A DNA stretch of 46,390 nucleotides, from the NCBI GenBank assembly GCA_003249955.1, contig QKHS01000083.1, forward strand, positions 1 through 46,390, read 5' to 3'. The first letter of the stretch is position 1, and the number at the start of each line of letters is the position of its first letter. Below are positions 32,341-42,432 of the stretch, one piece after another. Origin of the DNA: Bacteroidales bacterium (GTDB lineage Bacteria; Bacteroidota; Bacteroidia; Bacteroidales; ML635J-15). Position numbers and translations under genes: made by a program. A model generated the notes under the pieces. The model ran no database searches, was not told the DNA's origin, and was given only the letters and a program-made list of their open reading frames with translations.

Positions 32341-33731
32341 AAAAAAGCAACAAGCGTTACATATTATACGGTTTTATCGGAATTGTAATTTTCGCTGTTG
32401 CTTATTGGGGTTTTAATTTTTTAAAAGGAAGTTCGCTATTCAGTAAAACCAATTCCTATTATATTTATTATGACAGAATTGAAGGACTTAATGAGTCAAG
32501 TCCTGTCACCGTTAATGGTTATAAAGTAGGCCAGGTTGGCGAAATAATTTTTTTGCCGGAAGAAAATTGCAGGCTTAAGATAAAGATAGATATTACTGAT
32601 GAGTTCCTGTTGCCGGATTCTACTATTGCCAGAATTGTAAGTACAGATCTTATGGGGTCTAAAGGCATTGAGTTGATATTTGGCTCCAAATCAACATTTC
32701 ATAGTCCCGGAGATATATTAATAGGCGAGGTTGAACAAAGTCTGAAAGATCAGGTAAGTGTGCAGATGTTACCGGTAAAGCAACAGGCAGAAGAGCTTAT
32801 GGCGGAAATATCCAAAGCAATAGCTGTTATAACTTATATTTTTAATGACGAAACCAGAGATAATCTTGAGAAGAGTTTTGCCAGTATAAAAACAACACTT
32901 ACTTACATTGAGAGTTCTGCCTGGAGCATGGATACATTATTGAAAAAAGAATCAGGTAAAATAGGACGGATACTTGCAAATGTTGAGTACCTTACATCAA
33001 CCTTAAAAGATAATTCCGAACATTTATCAAATATTTTTGATAACCTTTCGACATTTTCCGATACTCTTGTCGCACTTGATATTTCCAAAACTGTAATTGA
33101 AGCAAACAAAGCAATAGAAAGTTTTAATGCAGTAATGGACAAAGTTAACAAAGGAGAAGGGTCACTTGGACAGTTGGTGCAGGATGATAAACTTGCGGTG
33201 CAACTGGAACAGTCTGCAGAGAATTTAAAGAAACTTTTGTTTGATATCCAGTATAATCCTAAGAAATATGTTCATTTCAGCTTAATGAACATTGGCAGAA
33301 CCGTTAATGTTACAGATGAAACAGAATTATCTACACGTGATAAAAAAGTCGTTACCAGACAACGTGAAAAAGATGAGAAAGAAGCCAGAAAGAATTACGA
33401 TAAAGAGCAGAAACGGGAGTCGAAAGAATCAAAAGAAGATAGTGATGATGGTGCTTATCTGGATGGTTCGGTAATATTTATGATACAGATACGTTCGGCG
33501 GCAACACGCATAGACCTTAATTCCCCGGAGCTTAAGGGTTATAGTGATATTGTTGAGCAAAAAAACGGACAATACTACAGATACTTCGTTTATAAACATG
33601 AAGATGCTGCGCAAACATCCTATTATCTTAATCTTGTAAAAGAAGATTTTCCTGATGCATTTCCTGTTGCATTCAGCGGGAATACGCCGATATCTTACTC
33701 AAAAGGAATTTCCCTTTTGGCAAATAAATAA
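32337..33731 (+). CDS. MCE/MlaD-family lipid-transport protein
   Basis: A 464-aa protein with one N-terminal membrane anchor (about 7-28), a MlaD/MCE domain (about 40-118; YDRIEGLNESSPVTVNGYKVGQV), a long helical region (about 140-310) and a charged Lys/Glu linker (about 330-370). The C-terminal domain (about 375-460, MIQIRSAATRIDL...YYRYFVYK) is SPOR-like and related to that of the upstream amidase. MCE proteins shuttle phospholipid between membranes. Pairing with the amidase hints at a link between septal remodelling and lipid transport. Confidence 0.87.
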   Translation: MKKSNKRYILYGFIGIVIFAVAYWGFNFLKGSSLFSKTNSYYIYYDRIEGLNESSPVTVNGYKVGQVGEIIFLPEENCRLKIKIDITDEFLLPDSTIARIVSTDLMGSKGIELIFGSKSTFHSPGDILIGEVEQSLKDQVSVQMLPVKQQAEELMAEISKAIAVITYIFNDETRDNLEKSFASIKTTLTYIESSAWSMDTLLKKESGKIGRILANVEYLTSTLKDNSEHLSNIFDNLSTFSDTLVALDISKTVIEANKAIESFNAVMDKVNKGEGSLGQLVQDDKLAVQLEQSAENLKKLLFDIQYNPKKYVHFSLMNIGRTVNVTDETELSTRDKKVVTRQREKDEKEARKNYDKEQKRESKESKEDSDDGAYLDGSVIFMIQIRSAATRIDLNSPELKGYSDIVEQKNGQYYRYFVYKHEDAAQTSYYLNLVKEDFPDAFPVAFSGNTPISYSKGISLLANK

Positions 33732-33844
33732 TTTAAAGCTTATCAGGAGGCTTTTCAGTAACCGTAAAAAAACAAATAATCCCCGTTTATTGTTTAGTAT
33801 GATTATTTTAAGTATAATTGTATTTTGCATTAAACAGAGGAAAC

Positions 33845-35509
33845 ATGAAGAAGATTTTATTATTATTCTTAAGCACATTATTGTTTACATTTGTTCATGC
33901 GCAATACTTGCGCGGGACTTTTAATTCCTGGAGTACCGATGATATTATGACTGAATACTTCAGTTATTATTCAGTAACAATAGAAGCTGTTACCGAAATT
34001 ACAGACGGTGAGTTTAAAGTTGATCAAACAGGGGACTGGAGTTTGCAGTGGGGATATGCTACCGATTCATACAACCCGGTTGTAAATACATCTGAAGGAC
34101 AGATGAGAGGCAGTAATTCAGGAGATTCTCCCGGTAATTTTGTAAAAACACTGTCTGCAGGTAAATTTTACACATTCAGGCTAGAAGGAACAGATACCTG
34201 GTGGAACCGAAAGTTTGTTATTATGGAGACCGACGCAGCGCCGGCAGGTATTGTAAATGTTTCGGATAACAGCAGTACTGCAGGAACCGGTAATGTTACG
34301 GTAAGTGTCGAAACTACAGCAGGCTTGTCTTCTCAGGAAACCGTTTATATCAGATACACAGGCGACTCATGGGCAAGTTCTGACATTATTGCCTGCACAG
34401 GGAGCGGAACAACATACATGTGCGAAATCCCGGGAATGATTGCCGGTACCGAAGTGGAATATTATGCATTTACATCGGCTATGGTTCTGAGTTTTGTAAG
34501 TACATATCCTGATTTTTCTACCTTAAATGCAAATAATAATGCCGGAGCAAATTATTCATACACGGTAACATCAATGGATGTTTATGCTGTTGCTTCTGTA
34601 TTGGCAGAGCTGGAGGAGAATACTCTTAATAACGCAGAAATAAACATTGAAATATTCAATGATGTTTTTGCAGATGCCGTTATTGACCCTGCTAATATAA
34701 TTTTGAACAACGCTCCGGCTGGTCTTGATGTTGCGGGTGTTTCATTTGTTGATCCGGGCAATATTACCGTCGTTCTGGGGTTTGACGGAACGGATTTCGT
34801 TTCGGATATTACAGATTTTTCACTTACAATATCGGCTGACGAGCTTACAACATCTGATCCGGTTACCACAAATAACCTTACAATACATGCTTATCAGATT
34901 AAAGAAGATTTTACTGAAGCCAAAATTGCTTTGTGGGATGGAGGTACAGAAGATGTATTTTATAATGATACAGAGTTTGACGGACATGACTTTGGAATAA
35001 TGAATTCCGGCAGCAGCCTTTATTTAAAATCAGGGCAGGCTTTTACATGGAAGATAACAGGCGGGGATATTACTTCGGCAACGATGAATTACAGAACATA
35101 TAAACAGGGAGAAACTCCGGGTACATTTAATCAAAAAAACCTTGACTGGAACAGCGAAACCTCTTCAAATGATACCACTTACCAACTATGGTGGAATGAT
35201 TCTCCCGATGAAATAAATCTGGATTTATTGCAGGGATTGACAGCCGGGACATATTTTGTTGAAGTGTATTTTGAGGTTGCCACGGCTTCAACAACACTTT
35301 ACAGAAATAACGGCGGGCTTAACTATATAGCAGAATTTACATGGGAAGATATTGCCGGTTTAACAGCTACACCGTCTGTAGAATTAAATTCAGCTTCACT
35401 CGACGGAATGGAAATAAGTCTGGAGCTTAGTAATGAAACATTTGCTGACACGGATTTTGATCCGGCAAATTTTGTGTTAAATAATGCTCCTTCAGGATTA
35501 ACAGTTTAA
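33845..35509 (+). CDS. giant T9SS surface protein, N-terminal fragment (frameshifted)
   Basis: The 5' part (554 aa) of a gene broken by a frameshift; the rest continues to 38439. It starts at ATG 33845, with GAGGAAAC ahead as a weak Shine-Dalgarno, then a signal peptide (MKKILLLFLSTLLFTFVHAQ). An N-terminal starch-module-like domain (YLRGTFNSWSTDD) is followed by tandem beta domains sharing LDG/LNNAxEIxIEIxxDxFxDAxxDxxNFxLNNxPxG and FDGTDF. It ends abruptly in LNNAPSGLTV, in the middle of a repeat. Reading frame 1 continues as SVVTSSESSATLTL. A single missing base in the TTT at 35505-35507 would explain it. Confidence 0.8.
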   Translation: MKKILLLFLSTLLFTFVHAQYLRGTFNSWSTDDIMTEYFSYYSVTIEAVTEITDGEFKVDQTGDWSLQWGYATDSYNPVVNTSEGQMRGSNSGDSPGNFVKTLSAGKFYTFRLEGTDTWWNRKFVIMETDAAPAGIVNVSDNSSTAGTGNVTVSVETTAGLSSQETVYIRYTGDSWASSDIIACTGSGTTYMCEIPGMIAGTEVEYYAFTSAMVLSFVSTYPDFSTLNANNNAGANYSYTVTSMDVYAVASVLAELEENTLNNAEINIEIFNDVFADAVIDPANIILNNAPAGLDVAGVSFVDPGNITVVLGFDGTDFVSDITDFSLTISADELTTSDPVTTNNLTIHAYQIKEDFTEAKIALWDGGTEDVFYNDTEFDGHDFGIMNSGSSLYLKSGQAFTWKITGGDITSATMNYRTYKQGETPGTFNQKNLDWNSETSSNDTTYQLWWNDSPDEINLDLLQGLTAGTYFVEVYFEVATASTTLYRNNGGLNYIAEFTWEDIAGLTATPSVELNSASLDGMEISLELSNETFADTDFDPANFVLNNAPSGLTV

Positions 35510-35628
35510 GTGTTGTTACATCTTCGGAGAGCTCAGCTACACTAACTTTATCTTATGCAGGAGGGAGTATCCTGAATCAGGTTGATGACTTTTCAGTAAC
35601 TGTTAATGCTGCTGAACTGTCAGGGGGT

Positions 35629-38439
35629 GTGGAACTGACATCAAATAACATGACAATATATGCTGATGTAATAACAGAAGGAATTTATCTTTCAAAAATT
35701 TCTATGTGGGAAGGTTCCGGTAGTGATACATGGTATAACGAAGCAGATTTTAACAATCATAATTTTGGAACATTCAATTCTTCAATGTCATTATATTTAA
35801 AGTCAGGACAGGTATTCTCATGGAAAAGTACAGAGGGAAATATTGCATCTGCAAAAATGAATTACCGTATCTATAAGAATGGTGAAACTCCCGGAGCATT
35901 TGTTCAGCAGGATTTGCCGTTTTATTCGGAATGGGCATCGGGAGCTAATACTGATCAATTGTGGTGGAACGATTCTCCTGATGAAACAAATATCAATCTG
36001 CTTGACGGTATTGATCCCGGAACATATTTTATCGAGGTTTATTTTGAGGCAGACAACGGAAACAGCGTAACATATTACAGTAATAATGACGGACAGAATT
36101 ATATAGCAGAATTTTCATATACAGACAATCCTGTCCTGATTGCAACTCCGGCATCGGCAATGACTGAGGAAAATCTGGATGGCATGGAGATTACACTCGA
36201 TTTACACGAAGATGTTTTTGTTGATGCTGTTCTTGATGAATCAAACTTTGGATTGAATAATGTACCTGCAGGTGTAACAATAGGCATGGTAAGTTTTGTC
36301 GGTACAGATCAGGCAGTGCTGACTCTTGCATTTGACGGAACAGATTTTGATGCAGACTCTGTAAACTTCAGCATATCGGTTAATGCAGCAGAATTGTTTT
36401 CCGGCATCGGACTTACCAGTAACAGTATGACAATTACGGCAATAGATGAAAGCATTACCATCTATACTCATTTGCTTACAGCCGATAACTTTGAAAGATA
36501 TCAGGGAGATTCTCCGGATCTTTGGATAAACATGGAAATAGGTCAGACAGAATGGAACGGAGCCCAGATAGGAGTGGGAACGGTTGCTGATGATCCTTCT
36601 TCGTTTACATGGCATAATGCAGAGTGGTACGAAGACGGAGAGGCTCCCAACAAGAGAGTGCATTCGCAAATTATTCTGCCTCAGGAAGCCGGAGTATTGT
36701 ATTATGCCGGACGAGTCCGTAATACTGAAGCCGGACAGTGGTTTTATGCCAACAGTTCAGAATGGACAGAGTCAAATGTTTTAAATGCAGAATATACAAT
36801 TACCATAAATACATTGCCGGCTCCGGTTACGGTAGAAGCAACAATGCTCGACGGAACCAGAATCAATATTACCTGGGAAAAAAATCCGGGCTTTGATAAT
36901 GTAATGCTTGTTGCCAGAGCAACAGATGCTGTAACCGGCAATCCGGTTCAGGGGACAGCATATTCTGCCGGTAATATTATTGACGGAGCCGAAGTTATTT
37001 ATAAAGGGACTGCCACAGGCTTTATTCATAGCGGGTTGCAGAATAATACAACATATAATTATAAACTCTACACTCTGAATAATAATTACTATTCGGACGG
37101 AATTTCAGCATCTGCTGCTACAGATGATTCCGAAGGATGTACATTTGATTTGTCACTTGGCGAAGACATAAATGTCTGTGGGGGAAGTTCTGTTTTAATA
37201 AACCCGGGTTTAAATATTTCTCCGTATGCAGATACATTGACAATAATTTTCAATTCTTCGGCATATGAGGATTTTGCTGATGTTACCAAAGTTTATATGC
37301 ATTCAGGTGTTGAAATTAATGCAGGAACAACCTGGGATTATGTAACAGGCAACTGGGGTGAGGATGATGGTCTTGGCCTTATGACAGATATGGGAAGCGG
37401 CATGTGGATGATAAAGATAAATCCGCTTGACTATTACGGATACAATCCAGGCAGTGATTTGTTGGGCATCAGTATTGTTTTCAGAAATGAGGACGGGACA
37501 ATTACAGCTAAGAATCCTGAAACAGATGAGGATTTTTATATTGATATGTCAGTAAATCCGCCTGTTTCCAGTCACAATCTGGTTAATCCACAGCTTGAAA
37601 CAGGAGATATTACCTCAATTTTATGGAGTACCGGAGCAACAACACCTTCAATAAGTGTTAGTAATGCAGGAGATGTTTGGCTAACAGCAATGAACATCTA
37701 TGGCTGTATCGGCACAGATACTGTAAATGTCGGGTTACATTCATTGCCATATGTAGAGTTAGGCCTCGACAGAACAGTTTGTTCAGATGTGGAAGTTATT
37801 CTGGATGCAGGGGAATTTGAGTCATACATTTGGAATGACAACAGTGATGCCGATACATTAGTTGTTGCTGAATCAGGAAATTATTCGGTAACAGTAACAG
37901 ATGCAAACGGATGCACAGGTTTTGATGTGGTTAATGTAAATCTGGTTGATTATCCTGTTGCTGATTTCAGTTATAGCGTAGTAAGCGGAACACAGGTGGA
38001 TTTTACAGATTTGTCGTTGAATGCGGTAAATTATGAATGGGACTTTAATAATGACAACGTTACGGATAATTCTGATGCCGGAAATGTTTCATACACATAT
38101 CCGGCTTTGGGTCAGTATTCTGTTAAGCTTATGGTGTCCAACGATTGCTCTTCAGATACCGAAATCAAAACAATTTATGTTTTGAGCGTTGACGAAAATC
38201 AGGTTCCAGAGTTTAATATATATCCTAATCCTGTTTCGGACATACTGACAATTGAATTGACAGATGCGAAAGAATACAGTATTGTGATATCCGATATTTC
38301 AGGACAAACAGTTCTTGAATCACAATCCGGCGGATCATCTTCTGTACGGTTTGACCTTGGCAATTTTGCCCCGGGTATGTATAATGTCAGAATTCTGACT
38401 GAAGGAAAAACAACAAATCATAAAATAATTATAAAATAA
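35629..38439 (+). CDS. giant T9SS surface protein, C-terminal fragment (frameshifted)
   Basis: The 3' part (936 aa) of the same broken gene; its frame is open back to about 35506. Order: two more beta repeats; an Fn3-like domain (about 400-500, RINITWEKNPGFDNVM); a CBM-like domain (VYMHSGVE...WDYVTGNWGEDDGLGLMTDMG...IVFRNEDG) also present in the next two genes; Ig-like segments; a PKD domain (SYSVVSGTQVDFTDLS, YEWDFNND); and a T9SS sorting domain (IYPNPVSDI, FAPGMYNVRI). GTG 35629 is only the first start in frame and is unlikely to be used in the intact gene. It was probably a glucan-binding surface protein of about 1,530 aa. Confidence 0.78.
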   Translation: MELTSNNMTIYADVITEGIYLSKISMWEGSGSDTWYNEADFNNHNFGTFNSSMSLYLKSGQVFSWKSTEGNIASAKMNYRIYKNGETPGAFVQQDLPFYSEWASGANTDQLWWNDSPDETNINLLDGIDPGTYFIEVYFEADNGNSVTYYSNNDGQNYIAEFSYTDNPVLIATPASAMTEENLDGMEITLDLHEDVFVDAVLDESNFGLNNVPAGVTIGMVSFVGTDQAVLTLAFDGTDFDADSVNFSISVNAAELFSGIGLTSNSMTITAIDESITIYTHLLTADNFERYQGDSPDLWINMEIGQTEWNGAQIGVGTVADDPSSFTWHNAEWYEDGEAPNKRVHSQIILPQEAGVLYYAGRVRNTEAGQWFYANSSEWTESNVLNAEYTITINTLPAPVTVEATMLDGTRINITWEKNPGFDNVMLVARATDAVTGNPVQGTAYSAGNIIDGAEVIYKGTATGFIHSGLQNNTTYNYKLYTLNNNYYSDGISASAATDDSEGCTFDLSLGEDINVCGGSSVLINPGLNISPYADTLTIIFNSSAYEDFADVTKVYMHSGVEINAGTTWDYVTGNWGEDDGLGLMTDMGSGMWMIKINPLDYYGYNPGSDLLGISIVFRNEDGTITAKNPETDEDFYIDMSVNPPVSSHNLVNPQLETGDITSILWSTGATTPSISVSNAGDVWLTAMNIYGCIGTDTVNVGLHSLPYVELGLDRTVCSDVEVILDAGEFESYIWNDNSDADTLVVAESGNYSVTVTDANGCTGFDVVNVNLVDYPVADFSYSVVSGTQVDFTDLSLNAVNYEWDFNNDNVTDNSDAGNVSYTYPALGQYSVKLMVSNDCSSDTEIKTIYVLSVDENQVPEFNIYPNPVSDILTIELTDAKEYSIVISDISGQTVLESQSGGSSSVRFDLGNFAPGMYNVRILTEGKTTNHKIIIK

Positions 38440-38444
38440 ATACT

Positions 38445-39395
38445 ATGAAAAAGATTTATCTGATTGCCCTGGCAATAATATTAAGCGCATATTTTCTTAA
38501 TGCCCAGACTCCATGGACAGGCAGGACTTATTGTAAGATAACGCTTGATACCAAACTTATGGAGGCGCCGGAATGCAGCCTTGGAGGCGGAATAGGCCTT
38601 GCAGCTACATGGCCGAAAGTTTATGCTCACCTGGGGTTGTTATGCACCTGTAGTGTAACCGGGTCTGCACGTGATTGCAGCAATGCATCTGCAAATGAGA
38701 GTTTCTGTTTCTCACAGATTACAATATTTCAGTCCGAAGTATGGCAGCATGTTGTCGGTAATTGGGGAGACGTTGCCGAAGATGACGGAGTAGGCCTTAT
38801 GCAGACTCTTGGAAACGGGGTATATTCAATAGAATTTATCATAGAAGATTATTTCAGCAGCGAAGATGTAAGCACAGAGCAGGGGGTTACCTCACCTGTT
38901 CCGTCAATGCCATGGAATGTTGCACAGGGAGGCAAACCATATACTATGGGAATGGTTTTCAGAAATGCAGACGGAACTTCTTCAGGCCGTGATTATGGTT
39001 GTCATGATCTTTTCCTTGTAGATATTCTCGGAACACCACAGGTGGTTCAGAGTACTGACCTTGAAGGTCCGCTTTTCCCGGCAATTACACTTGATATTCA
39101 CTCTGCTTCTGTTGAAGAAATTATGACTTTGAGTGATAATACCAATGTTTATCCAAATCCGGCAAAAGACGTTTTTAGCATAAGCTATAAGCTTGTAAAA
39201 CCAAATGCAGATGTAACTATTTCTGTTTATGATATTCAGGGGAAACTCGTTTTGCAGCAAAATCCGGGGGCTCAGGTTACAGGCTGGTACAATTCTCAGT
39301 TTAGCACAGAGGGATTACAGGATGGTATTTATATGGTTCAGGTTTCTTTGGATAATTACGTTGCACATACCGAAAGAATTGTTATTTCAAGATAA
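38445..39395 (+). CDS. T9SS secreted protein with alpha-glucan-locus CBM-like domain
   Basis: A 316-aa secreted protein that starts 5 bp after the previous stop. It has a signal peptide (MKKIYLIALAIILSAYFLNAQ), a single domain with VYAHLGLLC, WQHVVGNWG, EDDGVGLMQTLGNGVY and GMVFRNADGT, and a T9SS sorting domain (VYPNPAKDVF, LQDGIYMVQV). The domain is homologous to one in both neighbours, including the GH13 amylase, so starch or glycogen binding is likely. It has about eight Cys in that domain, unusual for the family. Confidence 0.8.
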   Translation: MKKIYLIALAIILSAYFLNAQTPWTGRTYCKITLDTKLMEAPECSLGGGIGLAATWPKVYAHLGLLCTCSVTGSARDCSNASANESFCFSQITIFQSEVWQHVVGNWGDVAEDDGVGLMQTLGNGVYSIEFIIEDYFSSEDVSTEQGVTSPVPSMPWNVAQGGKPYTMGMVFRNADGTSSGRDYGCHDLFLVDILGTPQVVQSTDLEGPLFPAITLDIHSASVEEIMTLSDNTNVYPNPAKDVFSISYKLVKPNADVTISVYDIQGKLVLQQNPGAQVTGWYNSQFSTEGLQDGIYMVQVSLDNYVAHTERIVISR

Positions 39396-39417
39396 TTGAA
39401 AACTAAAAAAAATAGAA

Positions 39418-42342
39418 ATGTTCAGATTAAAGAAAATATTACTCTCCGTCATATTATTGTTGACTTTCTTTTATGTTAAGTCTCAGGTTGTAACATGGGA
39501 ACCGGAATTTCCGACGATTTACGATACTGTTACAATTTATTATGATGCCTCTCAGGGCAACGGCGTGCTTGCCGGAACAGAAACAGTTTATGCTCACACA
39601 GGGGTTTTGACCTCTCTTAGTACCAACAATAATGACTGGGATCATAAAATTGCAGCATGGGCAGACGGAGATTCAATTCTTGAGATGGAAAATCTTGGGA
39701 ACAATATTCACAAATTCAGATTTTACCCCAAAAGTTTTTATGCTATTCATCAGAGCGAGACAGTTACTGATATGTGTTTTGTTTTCAGAAACGAAGACGG
39801 AACACTTGCAGGTAAAAATGCAGATGGATCGGATATTTACGTGCCGTTGTGGACAACAGATATGCAGGCAAGGTTTGTAGCTCCTGCCGGATTCCCGTTG
39901 ACACCGGATCAGGCAGAGAGTTTTGATGTGACAATAAAAGCTAAATCAGAAAGCATGATAAATGTTTTTCATGATGGTAATCTTATTGCACAATCTTATG
40001 GTAGTGAATTTACAACATCTGTGGTAGCAGCAGGGACAGGGAAACACTGGATAAAATTCATTTGTCAGTCCGGCAATGCAAGTACAACAGACAGCATATT
40101 TTATCTTGTTCAGGATGCGGTAAATATTGCAGACTTACCCGCCGGAGTGGTTGACGGCATTAATATTATTGACGAAAATACTGTAGTTTTTTGTCTTAAT
40201 GCTCCGTGGAAAAACAGGGTTTATATGATAGGAGATTTTAATGACTGGCAGATAGAACCTGAATATCAGTGCAACAGAACTCCTGACGGGCAAAGGTGGT
40301 GGTACCGCCTCGAAAACCTTGACCCTGATGTGGAATACGGTTTTCAGTATCTGGTCGATTTTGATATTAATATTGCAGACCCATATTCAAAGAAACTTTT
40401 GGATCAATACAATGATGTTCAGATACACCCGGTTATTTATCCCGATTTAAAGCCTTATCCTACCGGAAAGACAAGTGAGATGGTCGGTGTTTTTTCAACA
40501 TCTCAGGATGAGTACCAGTGGCAGGTTACAGATTTTGAAAAACCGGATAACAGAGATCTTGTTATTTACGAGATGCTGGTTCGCGACTGGCACATATGGC
40601 ATAGCTATCAGACAGTTATGGATTCAATTCAATACCTTGCTGATCTTGGAATTAATGCAATAGAATTAATGCCTGTTAACGAGTACGACGGAAACGATAG
40701 CTGGGGATATATGCCGGCATTCTTTTTTGCTCCCGACAAGTGTTACGGGACTTCTGACATGTTGAAAGAATTTATTGATGTATGTCACGAGAACGGAATC
40801 GCGGTTATTCTTGATATGGTTTTAAACCATGCTTCAGGACAAAATCCTATGGCCAGGCTGTATTATAATAAAGAGAAATTGCGCCCCACATGGCAGAATC
40901 CATGGTTTAATGAACGTATTCCGCATCCTTACGGGTATCACAATGACTTCAACCATGAAAGTGAATACACAAAACGTTTTGTCGATTCTGTATTGTCGTA
41001 TTGGGTAAGCGAGTATAATATTGATGGATATCGTCTCGACTTGTCCAAAGGTTTTACCAATAATGTGACCGTAGGATATGATGAAAACGGGGATATAATC
41101 TGGACAGATGTAGGAGCATGGGGAAGTTATGATAATACCCGTGTGGAAAATATTAAAGCTATGGGCAGCAGATTATGGAGCAAGCACCCGGGAACTTATA
41201 TGATTCTTGAACATCTTGCGTCATTTAATGAAGAAAAAGCTTTGTCTGACCATGGATTTATGCTGTGGTGCGGAATGACGGCAAATGAACAATATTCTCA
41301 GGCCGGAATGGGCTGGCCGGATAATTCGGATTTTAAATACGGAGTTTCTTACCAGCATTATCAGGGAAACAGTCTTGGAAGACACAATCTTGTCGGGTAC
41401 ATGGAAAGTCATGATGAAGAACGCCTGATGTACAAATGCTATACTTACGGAAATATGAACATAGTGGGAGAGGACACATTGTACAATACACGGGATAAAA
41501 ATACTGCTCTCGAAAGAATGGAGATGCTTGCAACGTTTTTCTTTACCGTTCCCGGACCAAAAATGATGTGGGAATTCGGAGAAAGAGGATATGATTACTC
41601 TATAAACTGGCCTGCAATAGAAGAACCCGGAGCAACCAGAACAGATAAAAAACCCCCCAGGTGGGATTATATGGGTGTTTACGAAAGAGAATATCTGTAT
41701 AAAGTATATTCTGCACTTATTAAATTAAGAACATCATACAATATTTTCAGAACCTCTAATTATGAGATGAGTACAGCCGCTTATGATAAGAGAATCAGAC
41801 TCTGGGACGATGGTATTGTTAACGGCGAGATGCAGGTTGTTGTTCTCGGGAATTTTAATGTTGCAGAACAATCTGTATGGCCGGAATTTGCACACAGTGG
41901 CTACTGGTACGATTATTTTACCGGAGATAGTGTGTTTATAGAAACTTCCCAGACCGAAAACCAGAATTATACATTTAATTATCTGCCGGGAGAATATCAT
42001 ATTTATACAGATATGAAACTTGATACCCCGGATATGTACATAGATACGACTTCGCATAACGAATTTATTCCCGGAATTACAGGCGAAATTTACAATACTG
42101 TCGTATTCCCTAATCCTTTTAGCGATAACGTAAATGTAGAGTACAGTCTTTTGGAAAACGAGAATGTTATTTTTGAGGTTTACAGCATTTCAGGTCAGAT
42201 GGTTTTGTCGGAAGAAATGAAAGCATCTGCAGGCAGGAATAAATTTGTTGTTGACCTCGGATCACAAAAAACCGGAGTGTATTTTTACAGGATACGGGCA
42301 GGAGAAACACTATTGTCAGGTAAAATAATAAAGAATCAGTAA
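39418..42342 (+). CDS. secreted GH13 alpha-amylase-family enzyme with T9SS sorting domain
   Basis: Hydrolyses alpha-1,4-glucans outside the cell. 974 aa: signal peptide (MFRLKKILLSVILLLTFFYVKSQ), the shared CBM-like domain (about 45-135), a CBM48/E-set domain (about 265-350, MIGDFNDWQ), and the GH13 barrel (about 380-790). Catalytic residues are visible as nucleophile D541 (DGYRLDLSK), acid/base E598 (MILEHL) and D666 (MESHDEERL), with LDMVLNHASG as the first conserved region. A small beta domain precedes the T9SS tail (VFPNPFSDN, KTGVYFYRI). Neighbouring surface proteins and a sugar transporter complete a glucan-use locus. Exact specificity is not determined. Confidence 0.92.
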   Translation: MFRLKKILLSVILLLTFFYVKSQVVTWEPEFPTIYDTVTIYYDASQGNGVLAGTETVYAHTGVLTSLSTNNNDWDHKIAAWADGDSILEMENLGNNIHKFRFYPKSFYAIHQSETVTDMCFVFRNEDGTLAGKNADGSDIYVPLWTTDMQARFVAPAGFPLTPDQAESFDVTIKAKSESMINVFHDGNLIAQSYGSEFTTSVVAAGTGKHWIKFICQSGNASTTDSIFYLVQDAVNIADLPAGVVDGINIIDENTVVFCLNAPWKNRVYMIGDFNDWQIEPEYQCNRTPDGQRWWYRLENLDPDVEYGFQYLVDFDINIADPYSKKLLDQYNDVQIHPVIYPDLKPYPTGKTSEMVGVFSTSQDEYQWQVTDFEKPDNRDLVIYEMLVRDWHIWHSYQTVMDSIQYLADLGINAIELMPVNEYDGNDSWGYMPAFFFAPDKCYGTSDMLKEFIDVCHENGIAVILDMVLNHASGQNPMARLYYNKEKLRPTWQNPWFNERIPHPYGYHNDFNHESEYTKRFVDSVLSYWVSEYNIDGYRLDLSKGFTNNVTVGYDENGDIIWTDVGAWGSYDNTRVENIKAMGSRLWSKHPGTYMILEHLASFNEEKALSDHGFMLWCGMTANEQYSQAGMGWPDNSDFKYGVSYQHYQGNSLGRHNLVGYMESHDEERLMYKCYTYGNMNIVGEDTLYNTRDKNTALERMEMLATFFFTVPGPKMMWEFGERGYDYSINWPAIEEPGATRTDKKPPRWDYMGVYEREYLYKVYSALIKLRTSYNIFRTSNYEMSTAAYDKRIRLWDDGIVNGEMQVVVLGNFNVAEQSVWPEFAHSGYWYDYFTGDSVFIETSQTENQNYTFNYLPGEYHIYTDMKLDTPDMYIDTTSHNEFIPGITGEIYNTVVFPNPFSDNVNVEYSLLENENVIFEVYSISGQMVLSEEMKASAGRNKFVVDLGSQKTGVYFYRIRAGETLLSGKIIKNQ

Positions 42343-42368
42343 AAAGAGGTTAAGTAAAGAAGCGGGGG

Positions 42369-42386
42369 TAAGGAATTTCTTCCTTA
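42369..42386 (+). terminator. hairpin after the amylase gene
   Basis: TAAGGAA (42369-42375) pairs with TTCCTTA (42380-42386) around TTTC. The tail is only weakly T-rich, so it may reduce read-through into the transporter gene rather than fully terminate. Confidence 0.35.
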
Positions 42387-42432
42387 TTCTCACACTTTAC
42401 CATAATCTGAATTTCAGAAAAATAACAAGAAA

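Noticed and set aside
35500-35515. Programmed -1 ribosomal frameshift
   Set aside because: No X-XXY-YYZ slippery heptamer or strong downstream hairpin is seen; an indel in a T-run explains it more simply.
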